Assembly (NCBI GenBank): GCA_020310875.1 | Contig: CM035437.1 | Span: forward strand, 47,117,556-47,181,555 | Reading direction: 5' to 3' | Source of the DNA: Ceratopteris richardii | Lineage: Eukaryota > Streptophyta > Polypodiopsida > Polypodiales > Pteridaceae | DNA: 64,000 nucleotides | Shown here: one piece after another, positions 19,286-32,203 of the stretch | Position numbering within the stretch: the first letter of the stretch is position 1 | Layout: each line of letters starts with the position of its first letter | Program-made: the position numbers and the translations under genes | Notes under the pieces: model-generated | Told to the model about the DNA's origin: nothing | Database searches by the model: none | What the model saw: only the letters and a program-made list of their open reading frames with translations

Positions 19286-20911
19286 GAAAAAGTATGAGTC
19301 ACTCTGACCAAATTATCTCCAATGGTTTGGTCTTTTGCCTACTCGGTATTCTCATGGGCTTTGGTGTCTCGATGGAGCAATGATGGAGTTGGGTCCTTTC
19401 CAAACTAGACAACAATTTAGCCTATTGGAAGGGCATGCAAATCAACCTCGCAAGGCATGAGAATCTATAGAAACTTTCTTTGGATAGGGGATCACAATAG
19501 AAGGGGGGTTCCCAAAATTCAATGGTCTACCTACATCAGTCAAAAGGATTGTGGGGGTCTAGGCATTATGGATATTGAAGGCATGGCTGACAAGCTAGCC
19601 GCAAAATTGATCATTAGGGCTTGGTGCAGCTGTGAGACTTCTTGGGCCAAGCTTATTTTCAGGAACAAGAATGTCTTCATGTAGTAGGGCCTCCCTGGTT
19701 GGCAGGCTCCTTACTCTTCTTTTCTCCCTGATTCCGGTTTCCCCTAAAGTCTCGAATCTTGTGTGCTCCCTATGGAAGAGTTGGAACAAGTTCAAATAAT
19801 TTATTAGAGTTAGAGAAGATTGGAAATGGGCAACTGATATCAAACAAAATGACTCAATCTGGTTCCCGATCATGGGCATCAGGGGTGTGGCTTCTTGGGA
19901 CCTCCAAAAGACTAAAAGGCTCTTGAACAAGGGTTTTAGGCTTTGGAAACACCTTTGGAAACAAGAAACTGGCCAGTAGATCATCTTTGAGGACATAAAC
20001 CTTGAACTAAGACTAAACTATGAAGAATGGACTCTCCTTCAAAGCAGATGCATTGCTTGGGAATGATATAGAACCTAACTTCTCATTGGGTGGGATCAAC
20101 CGCACCATGAGGGCTTTTGGCACAATGGCAATGGCTTGTCCAAAATCCCCAGAATCAAGGTGAACACAGACCATCATATCATGCTTAACAAGAAGTGGTG
20201 CCTGACTTGGACAAGGATGCATTGAGATTTGAAATTCATGTCGCTCTAGCATCCCTTCATTGAGATAAAAAAGTTAGTGCTCATGTGGCGAATTCTCCAC
20301 CGTGGCATCTAGATCAATCTAAAGGCTAACAAAATTTGTGGGGCTCCACCGTGGTGTAAGAGATGCCATCGTAGCATTGAGGATTTGGGACACATCTTCT
20401 TCGCTTGCTCCAAGTCTCTTCGGCTCTGGCAGACCCTTGAGAGTATTTTGAGAATGCAGGTACAAATCACTTGGAAGCAAGCTCTTCTAGGCGAAGCACT
20501 GGGCATCTCAGTAGCACTGTGGAATGTAATAAGAAGGGAAACCCTCTAGAAGATTTGGAGGGAGAGGTGTGCCTAAAATTTTGGACACCCTCGTAAAGAG
20601 TGGTCGATTGAGAAGTCTCTATTCCTCCTAGGCAAAAGGATATCCAACTGCAAGAGGTCTCCACCCTTTAGGCATCATAATGTGTTTCTCATTGAGAAGA
20701 ACAAACTTAAACCCAAGTGGGCCCCACATGAGAGGGATGAGAGGGTTATTAACCTCCTTTGCAAGGCACTCTAGATCTACATGTTCTGCCCTTGCTTTGT
20801 GGGATTAGGGGGCTCCCAAGGGCACTAGTCCCATCCACTTGTAACCTTTTCCTTTTTAATTAAAGTCAAGGAGAATAGGCCTAGGCAGAACTTCCTTTTC
20901 ATAAAAAAAAC
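19286..20911 (+). mobile_element. LINE-b: decayed L1 fragment
   Basis: Aligns to LINE-a from the GFGVSMEQ region to the 3' end. It has an internal deletion after INLA, then FLWIGDHNRRGVPKIQWS, the zinc-knuckle region near 20350-20410, WSIEKSLFLLGK, and the 3' UTR with poly-A at 20904-20911. There are multiple stops and shifts. It is older than LINE-a and 5' truncated. Confidence 0.8.
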
Positions 20912-21234
20912 ATGAACACGTAGAAGTTTCTTCACAAAAAATCTTCTTCTATTGAGTATAGAAAGTCTTCATTGAGCCTCGTTTTTCACAACTTTGCAGT
21001 AATACCCCTTTCACATACAAAGTCAAACTTTGGAAGCCGTAGTAGCTAACTTCATGCGTGTGATGTGTCCTTTGAAGTGGTAGATTAAGGTCATATTATT
21101 TACATTGCATGAATGATAGGGATCCATCGAAAGCGTACTATACGTTTATAAAATATCATAATAACTTGGTTGAAATGTGAAAGAAGAAGAGGTAGACATA
21201 GCAGAACCTCTTTATTTCCTAAAAGGTTTATAAT
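20912..21234. other. No gene recognised
   Basis: A short AT-rich interval between LINE-b and the next minus-strand LINE pieces; nothing identifiable. Confidence 0.5.
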
Positions 21235-21328
21235 TTTTTTTGTTAACTTTGTGAGCGATCCACTTGCCTTTTAGCTTTTGGTTTTTAGAATGAACACCTT
21301 GTGGTGTTCAAAGGGATGAGCGGGCTTT
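21235..21328 (-). mobile_element. LINE-c: ORF2 C-terminal remnant
   Basis: Minus-strand PFEHHKVFILKTKS matches the FRHHQVLLLINNKLK region at the end of LINE ORF2. It is a small remnant directly abutting the poly-T start of LINE-d, so LINE-d may have inserted into it. Confidence 0.45.
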
Positions 21329-22335
21329 CTTTTTTTTTAAATATAAAAGAAGTTCAGCCTTAGCCTACTCTCTCAAACTTGTATTAAATAAAAGGAAAAA
21401 AGAGTACAAATGAAGGGGATTAGTGCGTAGGAGACCCCTCAAGTCCCACATAGCAAGGGTAGATCTTGCAGCATTTTGATGGCATTACAAAGAAGGATAA
21501 TCATTCTCTCATCACCCTCATGTGGGGCTCATTTAGGTTTAAGCATGTTGTTGATCAGGAGGAGCACTTTATGATGCTTGAAAGGGAGGGTTTCTTACAT
21601 TCATAATTTTTTTAACCCATAAAACTAAAAGATTTTGCAATTTATTACACTTTTGTTCAAGAATCTAGGTAGAGCATCAAAGCTTAATGATTCCCATTAA
21701 ACTAGATAGAGAGAGAGATAGTACCAATATACCATTAAAAGTTTTGAAAAATTCAATAGTAAGGTCAGGGGGGCATGGGATTTTTCCTTCCAAGGGGGCT
21801 TTGATAGCGTCCTTGAAGGATGGATCTTTATAGCCACTTTGGAGCATGGTGATAGGCTGCCAATTTTCAGTTTTGATTTTTAGTACATCTTTAATCAAGA
21901 GTCTGCTTAAATGGGAGGGGGACCTCTTAGTGTTTCTAATTCCTCTAGTCAAAGATTTTAAGGAGGACTCAATTAAACAAAGGGGGTCTTATGGTTATTA
22001 ATTCGTCTAGGCAATAGGTCAAGGGAATACTCTATGGTCCATTCTTTCCGTGAGTAGTCAAAGTTAACTGCACACCTCTCCTTCCAAAATTTCCAAATGG
22101 CTTGACTTCTCATCGTGTTCCATAGGGCAACTAAGCAGCCCATGGCTGCCCCCAATAAATTTTATTTAGTCGATTGGGTTTCATAGCTTGAGATAATCAT
22201 GGGCTCACCTCTAGATGAAATCACTCATAGTGCATGGAAAGAAGAGATGAGCGAGGTCTTCTCTCCCTCGATGGCACCTCTTGCACTAGAGCATAGCTCC
22301 ACAGATTTTTTGTCTTCTCGGGAATGGGTTTTGAT
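21329..22335 (-). mobile_element. LINE-d: permuted L1 fragment
   Basis: The minus-strand copy starts with poly-T at 21329 and the conserved 3' tail (GAAGTTCAGCCTTAGCC), the last ORF2 residues (21480-21600), then an RT fragment (21677-21952), then ORF2 C-terminal sequence (21973-22155, ALWNTMRSQAIWKFWKERC) and the zinc-knuckle region (to about 22335). The RT piece is out of place, and its own two halves are in reversed order compared with LINE-a. Confidence 0.7.
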
Positions 22336-24070
22336 TAAAGATGAGGATAAAACATCAAGGGAAAAGAAATGAACCCAAAATAAGTCTACACTCTCCTTTT
22401 GAAGGTAATATAACTAGAAAAAGGAAATAGAGCTTGAGGAGTGTGAACATAGGTTATACAACTTCAAGGGCCATCTTTACTGAAGAGGTCCACATAGGAA
22501 TCATAAAAAGATGACAATTTAGTGAAATCTAATAGAGATCTTTGCCTACTTGTCACACTACTAGAACCACACAAGGAACCTTATAATGATACACCATCAA
22601 CTGCACCAAATCTTGAAGGTGCATGTGCAGGTAAGCATTCCCTTGTAGAAACCCCAAAAAGAAAGGCCCTTGAAGCCGCAACAACCTACATGGTGCTCTC
22701 AATCTTCAAGATTTCTGTAAAGAGCTTCCTATCCTAGGAGCTTCCATTTGTAGAAATGAAGGTATCAACATAAGCATGATTCTCTTCAATTGATCACTTC
22801 TTACCTAAGACCATGTAAAAAAAATGGCTGCACAAGAATGTAATGGATGCCCCACCTAATTGGGTATAGTTTGGGTGCCTAAAACTATATTGAGTAAGAT
22901 TGCTGCATCATATTACCCTCCCTTAGCACCAAGCAAACCATGAAGTGAGGGATCAACAACATAGGGAAACCTTTTCGTACTCCTTAAAGGTCACAACCCA
23001 ATTCCAAGGTGAAAAAATAAGGGGGTGGTTCCTCCTAACAAAACGAGGTGGTGGTAGCTTCTAGTAAAACAAAGAGGTGGTCACTTAGTTTTTATGAGCA
23101 TCCTAAGATTTCCTAGCAAATGGTCTCATGCCATCAACATCACTACTAGAGAAAAAAGGACCTCCAAGAAACCATGACAAGAAGCTCTCAGGACAACCAT
23201 GAGACTCCATGCAATGGAAATCCTTTAGGGTCAAGAGACCAAAGCTAACCATTTTTGTTAGGAAAGAGGTACTATGGCAACACCACTACCACCTCTTCTT
23301 AAAACACTCTTTCAGGCTAGGTGACAATAAGACAAGGGTTTTTTCCAAGAAAAGGTCAATACATCTTAGGACTCCTAAAGCTACTCAAATCAATGTTAAG
23401 GCTCGACAATAGGACCTCGAGACAACAAAATCCACCTAATTCCATACCTAGCTTTTTCACGTTATGCACATGACACCTAATCCAAGATCTTTAATTCTCT
23501 CATCATAGTTAATAATAATGGATTCTTAGATTTGAAATTGCAACCCTCCTATAATAGGACTCGTTATTGTCAATGTGCCTAGCATATTCCTTGCATGGTC
23601 CAACTCTCTATATCATAATTCTTCTAGAGCACTTAATTCTTCTAGAGCACTGGCATACACACATACAAATAGGGTCTTCAACTCTAGTTGTGCATAAGAA
23701 AAAATGTTTTTTGATCATGCACAAACTATGCTTTTATGCTCAATGAGTTCTATGGTCTTTATAATGACTTTCTTCCATGAACACATTGATGTCATTGAAT
23801 TCTTATGGAGAGATCTTGCACCCTTGACTCTTGCTATAACGTGATTCACACTCATCAAAAGAGGGTTCAACACTATCCTTCTTAGAGCCCAAGTCAAGGG
23901 AACACACTCTCAACAACATTGGACGGTAGGATAGCACATGACATCCAACCAATAATACATTGCTTTTCCCAATTCACTCGTGGATGGAAAAATTATTCGG
24001 AATATTCAAACCGTGGATGTTGGAAACTATGGACATGCAACCCATTTGTCTCTTCATTGGAAAACAATTT
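22336..24070. other. No gene recognised
   Basis: AT-rich sequence with scattered short frames on both strands. None shows retroelement motifs or a plausible host exon. Confidence 0.45.
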
Positions 24071-24079
24071 TCACTTTGA

Positions 24080-25325
24080 TTCTTTTTTTTTTTTAAAGGA
24101 AGTTTGGCCGTGGTCTACTCTTCTGGACTTTAATTTAAAAAAAAAAGAAAATGATACAAGTGAATGGGACTAGTGCCCTTGGGACCCCCAAAACCCACAA
24201 AGCAAGGGTAGAACATGCGGATCTACAACATGTTACAAAGGAGGTAAATAATGTTCTCGTCCCCCTCATGTGGGGCCTACTTGGCTTTAAGCTTGTTGTT
24301 CTCAATGAAAAACACTTTATGATGCCTAAAGGGTGGGGACCTCTTGCAGTTGAAGATTCTTTTGCCCAAGAGTAACAAAGACTTCTTGATTGACCACTCT
24401 TTAGGGGGTGTCTGAAGTTGAGAGTACATCACTCCTTCCAAATCTTCCAAAGGGTTTCCTCTCTTATAGCATTCTACAGAGCCACTGAGAAGCCCAATGC
24501 TTCTCCCATAAGCACTTGCTTCCAGGTGATTTTCTCCTGCAGACACAAAATATTCCTAAGGGTCTGCCAGACCCGGAGAGACTTGGGGCAAGCGAAGAAG
24601 ATGTGGTCCCGATCCTCAATGCTATGATGGCATCACTTGCACCATGGTAGAGCCCCACACATTTTTCTAGCCTTTAGATTGGTCCAGATACCATGGTGGA
24701 GAATTTGCCACATGAGTATTGACTTCTTGATCTCGATGAGGGGATGCCAGATAGACATTAACTTCAAATCCCAATAAATCTTAGTCCAAGTTAGACACCA
24801 CTTCTTATTAAGCATGATATGGTATTCTGTGTACACCTTAATTCTAGAATTTTGGACAAGCGATTGACGTTGTGCCAAATTAGGCCCTCATGGCATGGTG
24901 GATCCTGCCCAATGAGAAGTCAAATTTTTTATTGTTCCCAGGCTATGCATCTGCCTTGAAGGAGGGTCCATTCTTTGTTGTTCACTCTTAATTCGGGGTT
25001 TATGTCCTCAAAGCTGAGCCATTGGATAGTTTCTTGTTTCTAGAGGTGTTTCCATAGTCTGAGACCCTTGTTCCAGAGCCTCTTAAAATTCAGGAGGTCC
25101 CAGGAGGCACACCCCTGATGCCCATGATCGAAAACTAGAGTGAGTCATTTTTTCTAATATTGACTGCCCATTTCCAATCTTCTCTGATCTTGATAAATTG
25201 TTTGAACTTATTCCACCTCTTCCATAGGGAACACACCAGATTTGAACCTTTAGGGGAAAGTAGAATTGGAGAGAATAGGAGGGTAAGTAGGTCCAAGTCT
25301 TGCCAACCAGGGAGGAGAAGAAGAA
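24080..25325 (-). mobile_element. LINE-e: decayed L1 3' half
   Basis: Begins with a 14-nt poly-T and the family 3' tail. Minus-strand frames carry EWSIKKSLLLLGKRIFNCK, NKKWCLTWTKIYWDLKLMS and WHPLIEIKKSILMWQILH. It extends to about 25325 with stops and frameshifts. Confidence 0.8.
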
Positions 25326-26259
25326 ATTGAAGAAATTCCTAGGTAGTCAAGAACTTTTCATAAGCATGTGTATCATGATAGCTTTTAACCCTCACCATGC
25401 TCAAGACATTTTCAATGAGCCACTAGTCAATACATCACTAGCGGGATGTAAACCACAAGCTTCCATGTAAATTCAGCTAATACCCACTATGGATCCGTTT
25501 CCTCCAACCATTAGTGCCTTACCTCTCCTATATGCATTTTCTAGGATGAAAATGTCAAGAGAGTTTTGGAAGCTTATGATTAGTCACACAAAAGTTTCAC
25601 ATGTACACTGTCTATAAATCATGAGGCACGAATCTGCACATGTTAAAGGCATATACCCATCATTTTTTTTTCATGTAAAATTTCCTTTCACTATAATCGT
25701 GTGGTACTCCCCTTGTAGAGTTTCTATTCCATGTAAACATTTTCTTGTAATTTAGTTCCAAACCTCCAGCCATGATGGATATATTTACTCCCTTAAAAAC
25801 TACATATTACAACCACCAACTACTACAAAAGAGAGGGATGTTTGGTTTGTAGAGATTACACATGCGGAAGCAAGCATTGAAACATGTTCTCACAAAATGG
25901 AAAAGAGTGTGACTCAAAAGTGAGTAGACCATGAAATGAAAAACTTGCATATGGATTAGAGTGAACTTGCCATGAGCATGAAATGAGCTCTCAAGCTTCT
26001 AACCAAATACAAAGTGGGGAGATGCCCTCCTTATATAGACTTAGAGGACATTCTCAAAAGTACATCATATGTGGGATAATTTTTCTTGAAGGAGAATGAA
26101 TAGAAGGTACATGAAATATGCAAAGGATCTCAAACACAACCAATGTGATACAAAATGCAGTGACTTTCAAAAATGAAATGGAGATACACTCATAGAAATG
26201 AAATATGAATATAATGGTAAGTGGAAATAGCGATGAAAATGAGATCATCTCTTCAACAA
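25326..26259. other. No gene recognised
   Basis: AT-rich; no domain, repeat or RNA feature identified. Confidence 0.45.
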
Positions 26260-26990
26260 CCCTCTAGAGCTCCGTTTTCGAGAGGCGGGATGCTATAGAG
26301 GTCCACCAAGTGTTGGAGAGGAAGCGGAGGTAAAGCCTCCATGAACATATCTGCCAAGTTCTCTTGAGAGGTACAATCCTCCAAAATATCGACCATGGAA
26401 GATCAAATTCGTAGCAATGCACAAGGTTGATTCATTATTGGTGTAGATGCACGTAGCAGTGCCCTACAAAATACCAATGTCAGACAATAAACATCAAATT
26501 CATATGGACTCACATGGTACAAAATAGGATGCTTAGGGCTCAACCTCTATGGATGAACGAGTGAGTGTAGGTTGATTCCTACTTGCCCAAGAGATGGATC
26601 CCAAACCAAGCAAGAACATGTACACAAAAGTGGAACATCAAGAATCTAGGTTACTAACCCAATCATAATTAGATTATCTGATGAGATCAATGCCTCCCTT
26701 GTTCCCAAAGAACATGATGTCAAGTCAAAGAAAGGTAGAAAAGTAAACTTTGAGGAACTTGCTAGTATGTTTGATGAGGTTGATGGAAGAGCTTGCTGAG
26801 AACAGCAACTGCATATGTAATGTTAGGCCTAGTTTTGGCTAAGTAGATCAAAGAGGCAACAAGTTGTCAATAGGGATGCACATCCAAAAGTGGTAATGTG
26901 TCCTCTAAGGTAAGCTTGATCTTGGGGTCTGTAGGTGTGGAAATAGAGGACATTGTTCCATCTTATACTTGGAAAAAAGATCAAAAATAT
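26260..26990 (-). pseudogene. Copia-E remnant: RT C-terminus and RNase H
   Basis: Minus-strand frames give fragments such as TRPNITYAVAVL-like sequence near 26800 and ENLADMFMEALP near 26330, the positions of the 'TRPDI-YAV' and 'ADIFTK' motifs of Copia RT/RNase H. It is heavily frameshifted. It forms the downstream part of the element whose RT lies at 28530-29130; LINE-f separates the two. Confidence 0.55.
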
Positions 26991-26992
26991 AT

Positions 26993-28528
26993 TTTCTTTT
27001 TTTTCTTTTTTTTTTCATAAAAGGTTGTTTGGCCGTAGCCTATGCTCCAGGACTTTGATTAAAAATGAAGAAAATGATACAAGTTAACAGGCCTAGTGCC
27101 CTTGGGACCCCCTGAATCCCACAAAGCAGGGGCAAGGCTTGTAGATGTAGAGCGCATCGCAAAGGAGGTTAATGACGCTCTTGTCCCCATCATGTGGGGC
27201 CCACTTGGATTTAAGCTTGTTGTTCTTGACGAAAAACACTTTAGGATGCCTAAAGGGTGGGGATCTCTTGCAGTTGAAGATTCTTTTGCCAAGGAGGAAG
27301 AGAGACTTCTCGATTGACCACTCTTTAGGAGGGTGTCCAAAGTTGTGGGCACACTGCTCCCTCCAAATCTTCCAGAGGGTTTCCCCTCTTCTAAGTTATA
27401 ACATTCCATAGAGCCATTGAGAAGCCGATCGCTTCACCCAAAAGTGCTTGCTTCCACGTGATTTGTTCTTGCAGAAGATATTCCCAAGGGTCCACCAGAG
27501 CTGTAGAGACTTGGGGCAAGCAAAGAAGTTGTGACCCAAATCCTCCATGCTGTGATGACATCACTTGCACCACGGTGGAGCTCCACAAATTTTGCTAGCC
27601 TTTAGATTGGTCCAGATACCTCGCTGGAGAATTTTCCATGATCACCGACTTTTTGATTTCAATGAGGGGATGCCAGATAGACATGAACTTCAAATCCCAA
27701 TGTAGCCTTGTCCAGGTCAAGCACCACTTCTTGTTAAGCGTGATATGATAGTCCATGTTCACCTTGATTCTAGGAATTTTGGACAAGCAATCACCGTTGT
27801 GACAAATAAGACCCTCATGGCACGACGGATCCCGCCCCATGAGGAGCTGGGTTTTTGAACGATCCCATGCAATGCATCTGCCTTGAATGAGAGACCATTC
27901 TTCGTAATTCACTCGCCAGTTTTTTGTTTTGAGAGGTGTTTCCAATGTTTGAAATCCTTGTTCCAGAGCCTCTTAGCATTTGGGAGGTCCCATGAAGCCA
28001 CACCCTTGATGCTCATGATCGAAAACCAAATTGAGTCATTTTGTTTGATACGGGCTGCCCATTTCCAATCATCTCTGATTCTGATAAATCGTTTGAACTT
28101 GTTCCAACTCTTCCATAGGGAGCGCATAAGATTCGAGCCTTTAGGGGAAACCAGAATCAGGGATAATAAAAGGGTAAGGAGGCCCAAGTCTTGCCAACCC
28201 CGGGAGGCCCACCAGCGTGATCTCGTTCTTGTTCCTGAAAAATGAGCTTGGCCCAAGAAGTGTTAGAGTTGCGCCAAGCCCTGATGATCCATTTTGCCAC
28301 CAACTTGTCAGCGATGCCTTCAACATCCATAATACCCAGACCCCTCTAATCCTTTTGGCTGATGCAGGTAGACCATTTAATTTTGGGAACCCCCCTTCTA
28401 TTGTTGTCCCCCGTCCATAGAAAGTTTCTCCACATTCTTTCCAATTTGCTAAGCTCTTGATCCTTCGATCTCCAACAAGAGAGAAAGCAAATGGTCATGA
28501 GGAAGGTATTAATTACCATGGCACATGC
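26993..28528 (-). mobile_element. LINE-f: L1 inserted in Copia-E RT
   Basis: Starts with poly-T (26993-27018) and the family 3' tail, and runs through ORF2 C-terminal frames (27059-28326, e.g. NKKWCLTWTRLHWDLKFMS) up to AMVINTFL-like sequence at about 28525. Its upstream end abuts the Copia motif LGLLHYFLG, and Copia sequence resumes beyond its poly-T side, so the LINE sits inside Copia-E. Confidence 0.75.
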
Positions 28529-28529
28529 C

Positions 28530-29130
28530 TAAGAAATAGTGAAGAAGTCCTAAGTTTTTCATAGAATACTCTTGATGAAGTTGGATCATGAGAACTTGGA
28601 TGCAATCATTAGAAGAATTCGTCAAGATTAGATCATCAACATGAAATATGACAAAGGCAATAAAGAAATCTTGTTTGTTGATGTAGAGGTTGTATTTTTT
28701 GAATTTCTATGAAATCCATTGTCCTCAAAGAGTGAATGGATCTTCTCATACCATGCGTGAGGTTCTCACTTTAGACCATAAAGTGCTTTGTGAAGATTTT
28801 ATACTTGAATTTATTTTCCTTTGAATTTGAAACCTTTGGGTTGTTCCACATATTATCTTCTTGAATTTCTCCATTAAGATAGGCACTCTTGATATGTAGT
28901 TGTTACAGAGCACATTTATAATGAACACTTAGAGCAAGTAGTGTGTGGATTTTAGTATATCTTGTTGTAGAAGAAAATGTGTCTTGACGATTAATGCCGT
29001 GCTTTTTATTGTATCCTTTGGCAACGAGCCTAGCTTCATATTTCTCTAAGATTCCATCTAACTTATACTTGAGTCTGTAAATCCATTGTACTCCAATTAC
29101 TTCTTCATTGAGTGGTCTAGATGTAAGTGC
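28530..29130 (-). pseudogene. Copia-E remnant: RT N-terminal half
   Basis: The minus-strand reading shows GVQWIYRLKYKLDG, YEARLVAKGYNKKHGIN, IKSAYLNGEIQED, FHVDDLILT (catalytic box, V-D-D) and LGLLHYFLG. Frameshifts and stops are present. The sequence is unlike Copia-A to D, so it belongs to a different Copia lineage. Confidence 0.65.
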
Positions 29131-30060
29131 CTAAGTGTCGTTACCCTCAGTTGTCATGAATTTCAAACGTCCTGACTTCTTCCCAATCTAGATGACCCTT
29201 AGCTTCATGATAAGACAAACCAAAGGTTCAGGGATCTTCTCTATCCTATGCATGAGAGCATAGTTGACCAAGTGATTTTTCTCTTTATGTTGTTTCTCCA
29301 AAAATCTTTGAAACCCTTTAACAAGAAAAAAAATCAAGAAATCAACCGTTTCGAGAAATAACCCAACAAGTTATGCAATGCTTGAGTTGTAATGGTGATC
29401 ACCATACATTACATGTGTGATAAAGGACCTATGAATCCTCCAAATGAAAGGAATACCATGTATTCTATACTATTGAAAAAAATAGGAACAACCATGCTAT
29501 GTATGAGTGTTACCATAATAGATACCATCTAATTCTAATGTACAAACATAGGGCCATGTATCAACTCAAAGCCATGGATATGTACCCACAATAAGAACCC
29601 AAAATATAGCCCCATTACAATTCATCAAGGCCTATATACAATCAAAAATCCCAAACCAATGTGTTCATATACTGAGCACATAAACACATTGTCTGCCTCT
29701 ATGGATATTGCTTACATACATCAATTTATCATTGATATAGTGGTTAAATTTTTGCATAAAGACTTTGATCATGATAAAGAGAGTCGTAGTGAGGTTTTCT
29801 TAACTAGGAGACACACAGATGTTGCGGTCTCCTCGATGATGCAGGTGGAAGACTTATCCAACCTTGCCACAAATGTATGCTAGTCGTTCATAGGTGTTTA
29901 ATAAGCCTAGTTGGCATCTTTCGGTTAAGTCATTATATGCAATGGAGTTAGTGATTCAATATGCAAGTTTACATATTACAACTCACAGTTTATGAGTTTT
30001 TTTGCACTAGCCATATGCTCATTTTGTGGATGAGGCTCAAATGGTCAACTTACTCCTTGA
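29131..30060. other. No gene recognised (possible decayed Copia linker)
   Basis: Lies between Copia-E RT and the Copia-F integrase remnant. No clear motif is visible; a 74-codon plus-strand frame at 29659-29883 has no recognisable features. Confidence 0.4.
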
Positions 30061-30065
30061 CACTT

Positions 30066-30985
30066 CATCGTTATGCTTCATAAAGTAAAGAATAGTCCAT
30101 CTACTACAATAATCTATAAACATGAAAACACTTCATCCTTATGCTTCATAAAGTAAAGAATAGTACATCTTCTACAATCATCTATAAATGACACATAATA
30201 CCTTCACCTTGAGATGGATGGCTCTTTGCTTAGTGCCCAAACATCCGTGTGTGGGAAAGCTCTAGAAGGCCTCCATGTATGTGCCTTATCTTTGCGAATG
30301 GTTGCCTATGAGATTTTTCGAATTGGCATGCACCACACTTGTATATCATGTGTTGCTTTGAAATATTGGGTAGTCCAAGTACACTTTGATCTGAACTAAT
30401 GTTTTCAAGGGATCGGTCTCCAATGTGAGCCAACCTTTTATGCCAAACCTCTACCTCTGATAGGCTTTGGGTACCATAATTGAACAAAACAATGTTATTG
30501 GTGTCTTGGAGTTCAAATGTGAACAATCCACCTATTTTTTCTTCGTTTTCTATCCTCTTCAAACCTTGATATGGATCCTCTACATAGGCTCCATGCTTGG
30601 TGAATCTCACTTGCAAAACTTTCTCCATAGTCTCACCTACACTTATTACGTTTTTAGTACACTTGGCACATAGAAAACTTTGCTCAAAATATTCATATTA
30701 CCATTGGAAGTCTTCACATTTCCTATCTTCTCCATAAGGTGCCTTATATCATCACGTGTGTGGAACTCATGCTTATCCTTTGGATCTTCCAAGTCTGAGA
30801 GCAAGGCTACTTCCCTACTACATGGTTTGAGCATCCATAATTAATGTAGAATACATGCTCATGAGACCTACCTTTCTTCATTGTCATATTCATAAGTAGA
30901 AGTGAATCCTCTTGAGCTTGATCATCTATGTAATCGATGTACTCTCTCCTTCCTTTATATCCTCCTTGATAGTTTTTGTTGTTGT
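30066..30985 (-). pseudogene. Copia-F remnant: gag end, protease, pre-integrase and integrase start
   Basis: Related to Copia-D. Minus reading: NYQGGYKGRREYIDYIDDQ (gag tail), FYINYGCSNHV (protease site, where Copia-D has I-D-S-G), VGNVALLSDLEDPKDKHE, VRFTKHGAYVEDPYQG, WHKRLAHIGDRSLENI and CGACQFEKSHR (HHCC finger), then the integrase ILYFMKHKDEVF segment. That last segment is duplicated at 30066-30122 and 30129-30190. The protease Asp is lost, so the copy is dead. Confidence 0.75.
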
Positions 30986-31420
30986 ATCCATATGAATAGT
31001 TAAGTTTGTTGTTGAGCTTCGAAAGAACCCAATCCCATAATTGTCCTATTGAGACATCAAAACTCATAAAGATTCCCAATCAATGAAAGATTTGCCCATT
31101 GGGGAGCTCCCAACACTCTTTCTCCATAAGAAACTATGGATCTTGCCCCTGACCTCCTTGAAAGCCATTTTTGTGTGGTTTATTTTAACTTCAAAAGTGA
31201 CCAAAAAGGTATCCAGACAATGCCAAAAGGTAATGATACTTCTTTGATCATTATTTGAGAGTATATTAGTTTCATGTGCAAAGAGTCTCATGATCAATGG
31301 GTCTGGCTATCTTCTCCAAATTTCATCTTCATAAGGAACATGATAGGTCTCATTGAGAAGTTAGACCATTATCAATGGGAAGAACTTTGACCCTATTGGC
31401 TCTACTATTATTTCATATCA
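30986..31420 (-). mobile_element. LINE-g: RT fragment fused to Copia-F
   Basis: Minus-strand MRLFAHETNILSNNDQ and VKINHTKMAFK correspond to the LFADDMNAF and KINHSKTAF region of LINE-a (the ADD box has decayed to AHE). The next frame, VSIGQLWDWVLSKLNNKLNY, matches VSMEQRWNWVLAKLENKLNY and runs in frame into Copia gag at about 30985. Confidence 0.65.
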
Positions 31421-32196
31421 CAAAAGGGACTTACCAAAGAGCTCAAGCATGCATGAAATGCTTTTTGGAAAAACACTTTATATAGATAGACTCTAAACCA
31501 TCATTATTGGATAAAAAACACCTTCATTGAAAGATCCTTTTTTAGTCAAAAAGCAACATATATTTAAAAACCACATAAAGGTATGATTTCTCATGAAAAA
31601 TGAAATAAATCCTTATAAGTGAATTGGATAAATGCAACCTAGATATCTATCAAATATGTATCTTTTGCAAAACAAGGTTGATACCAAATGGATTGAGTCT
31701 TGTAAAAGGACATTATGGTATCTTGTGCAATACTCTATCCTCTTATATTTTTTTATTTCATGTAGAGAAAACTTTCATATGTTATCTGCAAAAAATTCTG
31801 TTCATATCCTATCACTTATCACTTATGTGTGGTTCTTTGTTAGCCATAATATAGAGAAAAATGTAATAATCCTAAAAAAAATATGTATGACGCTATACAT
31901 GAATATCATGGTACAATTAAAATAATTATTATAATAAAATATAGACTTTAAGACTTTCTAATTGACATTGATCTTCACATATATTCAATCCATTGGAAAA
32001 CAGTTTAATATACACTTTAAAAGCCTATATAGTGTCCCTTTCTATGAAGTAAATTCTAGGTATATAAAGAAACTCTCAAATTTAGTATTGGATATTCATA
32101 CAAAGTTTTCACAAGATTAAGAATTCAAAGTGGAGATTTACATAATATATCCTCCAATGGAAGTGTTTACGGCCGTGTTGGTTCTGTTTTTATGTT
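31421..32196. other. No gene recognised
   Basis: AT-rich sequence with a few short plus-strand frames (31624-31925) that show no recognisable domain. Confidence 0.4.
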
Positions 32197-32203
32197 ACCA
32201 ACT

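Noticed and set aside
29659-29883. Host gene exon (74 codons, plus strand)
   Set aside because: No recognisable domain, splice sites or conservation that I can see; likely a chance frame between Copia remnants.
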